Of a stretch of 7,672 bases of DNA, positions 5,934 to 7,672 are shown in pieces. The DNA is from Holosporales bacterium (lineage in GTDB: Bacteria > Pseudomonadota > Alphaproteobacteria > UBA3830 > JAIRMZ01). The notes under the pieces are model-generated. The model was not told the origin of the DNA, did not search any database, and saw only the letters and a list, made by a program, of their open reading frames with translations. Each line of letters starts with the position of its first letter. The first letter of the stretch is position 1. Where the stretch lies: positions 1 through 7,672 of the forward strand of contig JAIRMZ010000030.1 of the NCBI GenBank assembly GCA_031258355.1. The letters are read 5' to 3'. The position numbers and the translations under genes are program-made.

Positions 5934-5938
5934 AGGAG
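5934..5938 (+). promoter_or_regulatory. Ribosome binding site deciding the GTG 5950 start
   Basis: AGGAG lies 11 bases before GTG 5950, a little far but acceptable. The competing ATG at 5923, directly after an in-frame TAA, has no purine-rich site before it. Confidence 0.45.
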
Positions 5939-5949
5939 TTCTTGCTCTC

Positions 5950-7655
5950 GTGGATCATTATAAAGGCTGTATCAAAAGGTGGATTCCGCATATTTGTCTT
6001 ATGGGAATGATAGGAAGCCATTGTATTGAGAAGGGAATGGCCGCTTCCTTCATCTCCCAGTCGGAAAATCAGCAAAAACCTTTAATCTCCCCCTCCGATG
6101 CTCCCACAAAGAAAGAAGAACTATCTTCCAAAGATACAATTTCTCTTAATACAACCTACCTTTTTGATTGGCACACCAATGCACAGTTAGCAGATTTTGG
6201 TATGGAATTGATGCGCTTGGGACCTCGAGCAGAGCAACTTTTCCAAGAATCCCTTGTTGCGCGATGGAGTATCCGCGTGTTGGAACTATGGGCGGCACAA
6301 GCCTTTGCGCGTTCCTATCGCGAAGTAGGCTGTGGTCTGCGCGCTAAGGCTCTAGGCTTCCGCTACATTCTTAAAACAGGGCAAGGAAACGAATTTACAA
6401 ATTTCTTTACGTTTTTTCTCAGAGCCCTTTTCAGTAATGAGGGTTCAGATTGTGAGATTCCAGAAGAAAAAAGTATTCCTTACGAAGAAAACTCTCGTCA
6501 AACCGCTGTACGGGCGGCTTCACCCCCTTCTGATCCTGATGAAGAAGCTGATGTTTACTGGCCAAAGACCAAAAATTTCTTGTGTTGGTTTATAGATCTT
6601 ACGCGGGAAGGGTTCATAAAATTTCTAGATAAAAGCGAGGAACACGTCGAAGAGATCGGAAAAAGGTATCGTTCTTTATCTGTTTTCGAAAGAGCGATTA
6701 TTGGCCCGATTTTTGATGCGAACGGGGAAGTCGTTAAAGCCATCCTCATAAAAGCAGGGAACGATATAGAGAAAGATATGAAGGAAAGGAAAAAACTTGG
6801 GATGACAAATTCTACAGGAGATGCTTTGGCCGTTAAGGCATTGAAAGATCCTGATGTTCAAGATAAAATCGCCACTCTTATACAGAAAACCGCTGGGCAT
6901 GCGTTAGGTGCCAAACAAGAATTCTTTAGTCTTCGCAAACTTTGGCAAATTCATTTTGCCGGCTACAATAACAGTATGTATTTGGCAGAACGATTAAGTG
7001 AACATGTCTATGCGCAGAAGGATGTTACCTTTCTAGAGGGAAGCACATATTTCCTCGCTTACTTATCCGCTACGGGATACTCTCACTTAGGCGCAGATGC
7101 TTTTGATATCTGCCGTAGTCTAGGAGCCTTTGGAGATCCTATTCATGGAGAAGCTAGGAAGAATATCAACACTTATGCTCCTCTTCTCTCTGCAGCCTTG
7201 CTCCTTGTAAATACGACGACTTATCATGTTCTTTATGCAACTTTTATGGGGATATTCAATAACACCCCCCGAGGACCTTGGGAACCTTTTGGATTTCGTT
7301 TTCCGGATATATTCTTATATTTTACAACAAAAGGGCTATCCTTCAAGGCTGATAGCGGCTTTCGGGTAAACGACAATCTCCGATTTCTCTTTGGTGTAGA
7401 ACGTGTTATTGGGTTAGAACATTCCTTGTTCAAGAAAGGAATGGAATACGGATCGAAAGAGGATATGGAAAATTCTGTCCTGATTGCGCGCCTTCTAACG
7501 CTCGAGAAGATGTTTGTCAATAAACCCGCCGTAGAATATCATGTTGGCATGCAACAAACGCTCGGAGAAGCCTGGCACTATGCTATTTATCGATGTGTGT
7601 TGACGTTCGGGGAAGGTTTATGTCTGGAAGGATATGTACATTATCCTATTTCGAA
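5950..7655 (+). CDS. Large exported protein of unknown family, 3' truncated
   Basis: I do not recognise this protein. The frame is open from GTG 5950 to the end of genomic sequence, at least 568 residues with no stop. The N-terminus has basic residues (K5, K9, R10), then a moderately hydrophobic stretch (WIPHICLMGMIGS) and MAAS, consistent with a signal peptide; the Cys there is not in a lipobox. The following 30 or so residues are polar. The main body looks mixed helical, with a Glu-rich, Pro-rich linker after SNEGSD, a charged helical stretch KDMKERKK, and one strongly hydrophobic segment at about 408-436 (PLLSAALLLV onward) that may cross or sit in a membrane. The C-terminal part is aromatic-rich (GFRFPDIFLYF, GFRVNDNLRFLFG). 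The gene diverges from mybB, with a separate promoter and AGGAG. ATG 5923 would add nine residues. Residues encoded after 7655 come from adapter. No catalytic motif is evident. Confidence 0.8.
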
Positions 7656-7672
7656 AGATCGGAAGAGCGTCG
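7656..7672 (+). other. Illumina TruSeq adapter sequence at the contig end (artefact)
   Basis: AGATCGGAAGAGCGTCG is identical to the first 17 bases of the reverse complement of the TruSeq universal adapter, the sequence found when a read runs past its insert. It lies flush with the end of the window. It is very likely not genomic, and the residues DRKSV it appears to encode should be discarded. Confidence 0.93.

Noticed and set aside
5836..6075. A 79-codon reverse-strand open frame over the mybB/unknown-gene intergenic region
   Set aside because: It covers the proposed promoters and the signal-peptide region of the large + strand gene, and its product shows no domain or clear start site.
1..7672. 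CRISPR arrays, insertion sequences, attachment sites or a replication origin
   Set aside because: No regularly spaced repeats, transposase or integrase frames, terminal inverted repeats or DnaA-box clusters were seen on either strand.

Overview
The window looks like one end of an assembled contig from an intracellular alphaproteobacterium of the Holosporales/Rickettsiales type. This placement is an inference. It rests on a tRNA-Gln(CUG) of alphaproteobacterial form, a Gram-negative lipid A gene, and eukaryote-like accessory genes sitting between housekeeping genes. The last 17 bases are an exact match to the start of an Illumina TruSeq adapter, so genuine genomic sequence probably stops near 7655.

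Left part (1-4886): the 3' part of lpxK (lipid A 4'-kinase, cut by the window edge) faces a reverse-strand gene for a small protein with an N-terminal signal peptide and two Myb/SANT repeats (mybA in this text, 929-1498). That gene diverges from ileS, whose leader holds a 15-bp stem burying the likely ribosome binding site and start codon. lspA (lipoprotein signal peptidase) starts inside the ileS stop codon, so ileS and lspA form an operon.

Middle (4887-5778): a complete tRNA-Gln(CUG) gene with encoded CCA, about 220 bases without a convincing gene but with a GC-rich hairpin, then a second reverse-strand Myb-repeat protein with a signal peptide (mybB in this text). The two Myb proteins are paralogues: same length, same layout, similar signal-peptide end, similar acidic/aromatic tail.

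Right part (5779-7655): mybB diverges from a long open frame on the + strand that runs into the adapter. It codes for at least 568 residues, probably exported, of a family I do not recognise.

The most notable content is the pair of signal-peptide-bearing proteins built on R2R3-type Myb repeats, a DNA-binding fold typical of eukaryotic transcription factors. A reasonable hypothesis is that they leave the bacterium and act on host DNA. The housekeeping genes serve the envelope (lpxK, lspA) and translation (ileS, tRNA-Gln) and show no functional link to the Myb genes.
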